From an uncultured Mycoplasmatota bacterium (GTDB lineage Bacteria > Bacillota_I > Bacilli_A > RF39 > UBA660), in NCBI GenBank assembly GCA_947384645.1, contig CANDHX010000095.1:1-5515 (forward strand): a stretch of DNA of 5,515 nt, written 5' to 3'. Below, one piece after another: positions 5,421 to 5,515 of this stretch (positions are counted from its first letter, which is position 1; each line of letters opens with the position of its first letter). A program made the position numbers and the translations under genes. The notes under the pieces were generated by a model. It saw nothing but the letters and a program-made list of their open reading frames with translations. It was not told where the DNA came from and did not search any database.

Positions 5421-5515
5421 ATGACAAAAGATACGGTTATTACAAATGAAAAAAAGATGGATGTCAAAAAATTCTTAAGGGATAAGTATGCTACAAAGCT
5501 CTTAAGAGATAAGGA
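5421..5515 (+). CDS. unrecognised protein, N-terminal fragment (3' truncated)
   Basis: A strong ribosome binding site AAGGAGG (5406-5412) lies 8 nt before ATG 5421, and the frame stays open to the window edge (31 complete codons), so this is very probably a real gene. The visible protein starts MTKDTVITNEKKMDVK and continues KFLRDKYATKLLRDK. It is highly charged and lysine-rich, has no signal peptide or membrane segment, and is likely cytoplasmic. KFLRDK and KLLRDK are 9 residues apart and are encoded by near-identical DNA (CTTAAGGGATAAG at 5474-5486, CTTAAGAGATAAG at 5501-5513). I do not recognise the family from this fragment. It is expressed divergently from murT-gatD, probably from the promoter at 5296-5324. 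Confidence 0.75.
   Translation, partial: MTKDTVITNEKKMDVKKFLRDKYATKLLRDK

Overview
The window is AT-rich and tightly packed. It uses the standard genetic code: UGA is the deoD stop and Trp is encoded by UGG. The gene content (a ThiI without an internal rhodanese domain, a SirA-like protein next to a YneF/UPF0154 protein, and a MurT/GatD pair) points to a low-GC Firmicute of the Bacilli/Erysipelotrichia/near-Mollicutes type. The sirA-yneF order matches my recollection of yneE(sirA)-yneF in Bacillus subtilis. I cannot place the organism more precisely.

Layout. Positions 1-708 (+) hold the C-terminal part of thiI (4-thiouridine/thiazole sulfur transfer), followed by an intrinsic terminator at 727-755. 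Directly after the terminator's T-run comes a SirA-like gene (766-1170, +). A well-formed sigma-A promoter lies across the sirA stop codon and drives a small membrane-anchored UPF0154 gene (1218-1430, +). A bidirectional terminator at 1426-1452 separates these from a long minus-strand block. In transcription order that block is murT (5225-3873), gatD (3892-3191), deoD (3129-2413) and add (2416-1460). murT/gatD overlap by 20 bp and deoD/add by 4 bp. A 20-bp palindrome and an extended -10 promoter split the block into a cell-wall pair and a purine-salvage pair. At 5226-5420 lies a divergent promoter region, then the start of an unrecognised plus-strand gene at 5421 that runs off the edge.

Function. 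deoD and add form a purine nucleoside salvage module: adenosine is deaminated to inosine, and nucleosides are phosphorolysed to base and ribose-1-phosphate. murT and gatD would normally amidate D-Glu of lipid II to D-isoglutamine, with GatD supplying ammonia from glutamine.

Main observations. (1) GatD has lost both its nucleophilic Cys (Thr95) and its catalytic His (Ile184), although the fold motifs and reading frame are intact. It looks like a pseudo-glutaminase kept in operon with a MurT whose P-loop is FolC-like. (2) DeoD has Asn207 where the catalytic Asp204 of E. coli PNP is expected; in an operon with add this suggests a shift in substrate preference. (3) A consensus Spo0A box (reverse of TTCGACA) lies between thiI and the SirA-like gene, which would match the known Spo0A control of sirA in B. 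subtilis. The same 7-mer also occurs twice inside coding sequence here, so this evidence is only moderate.
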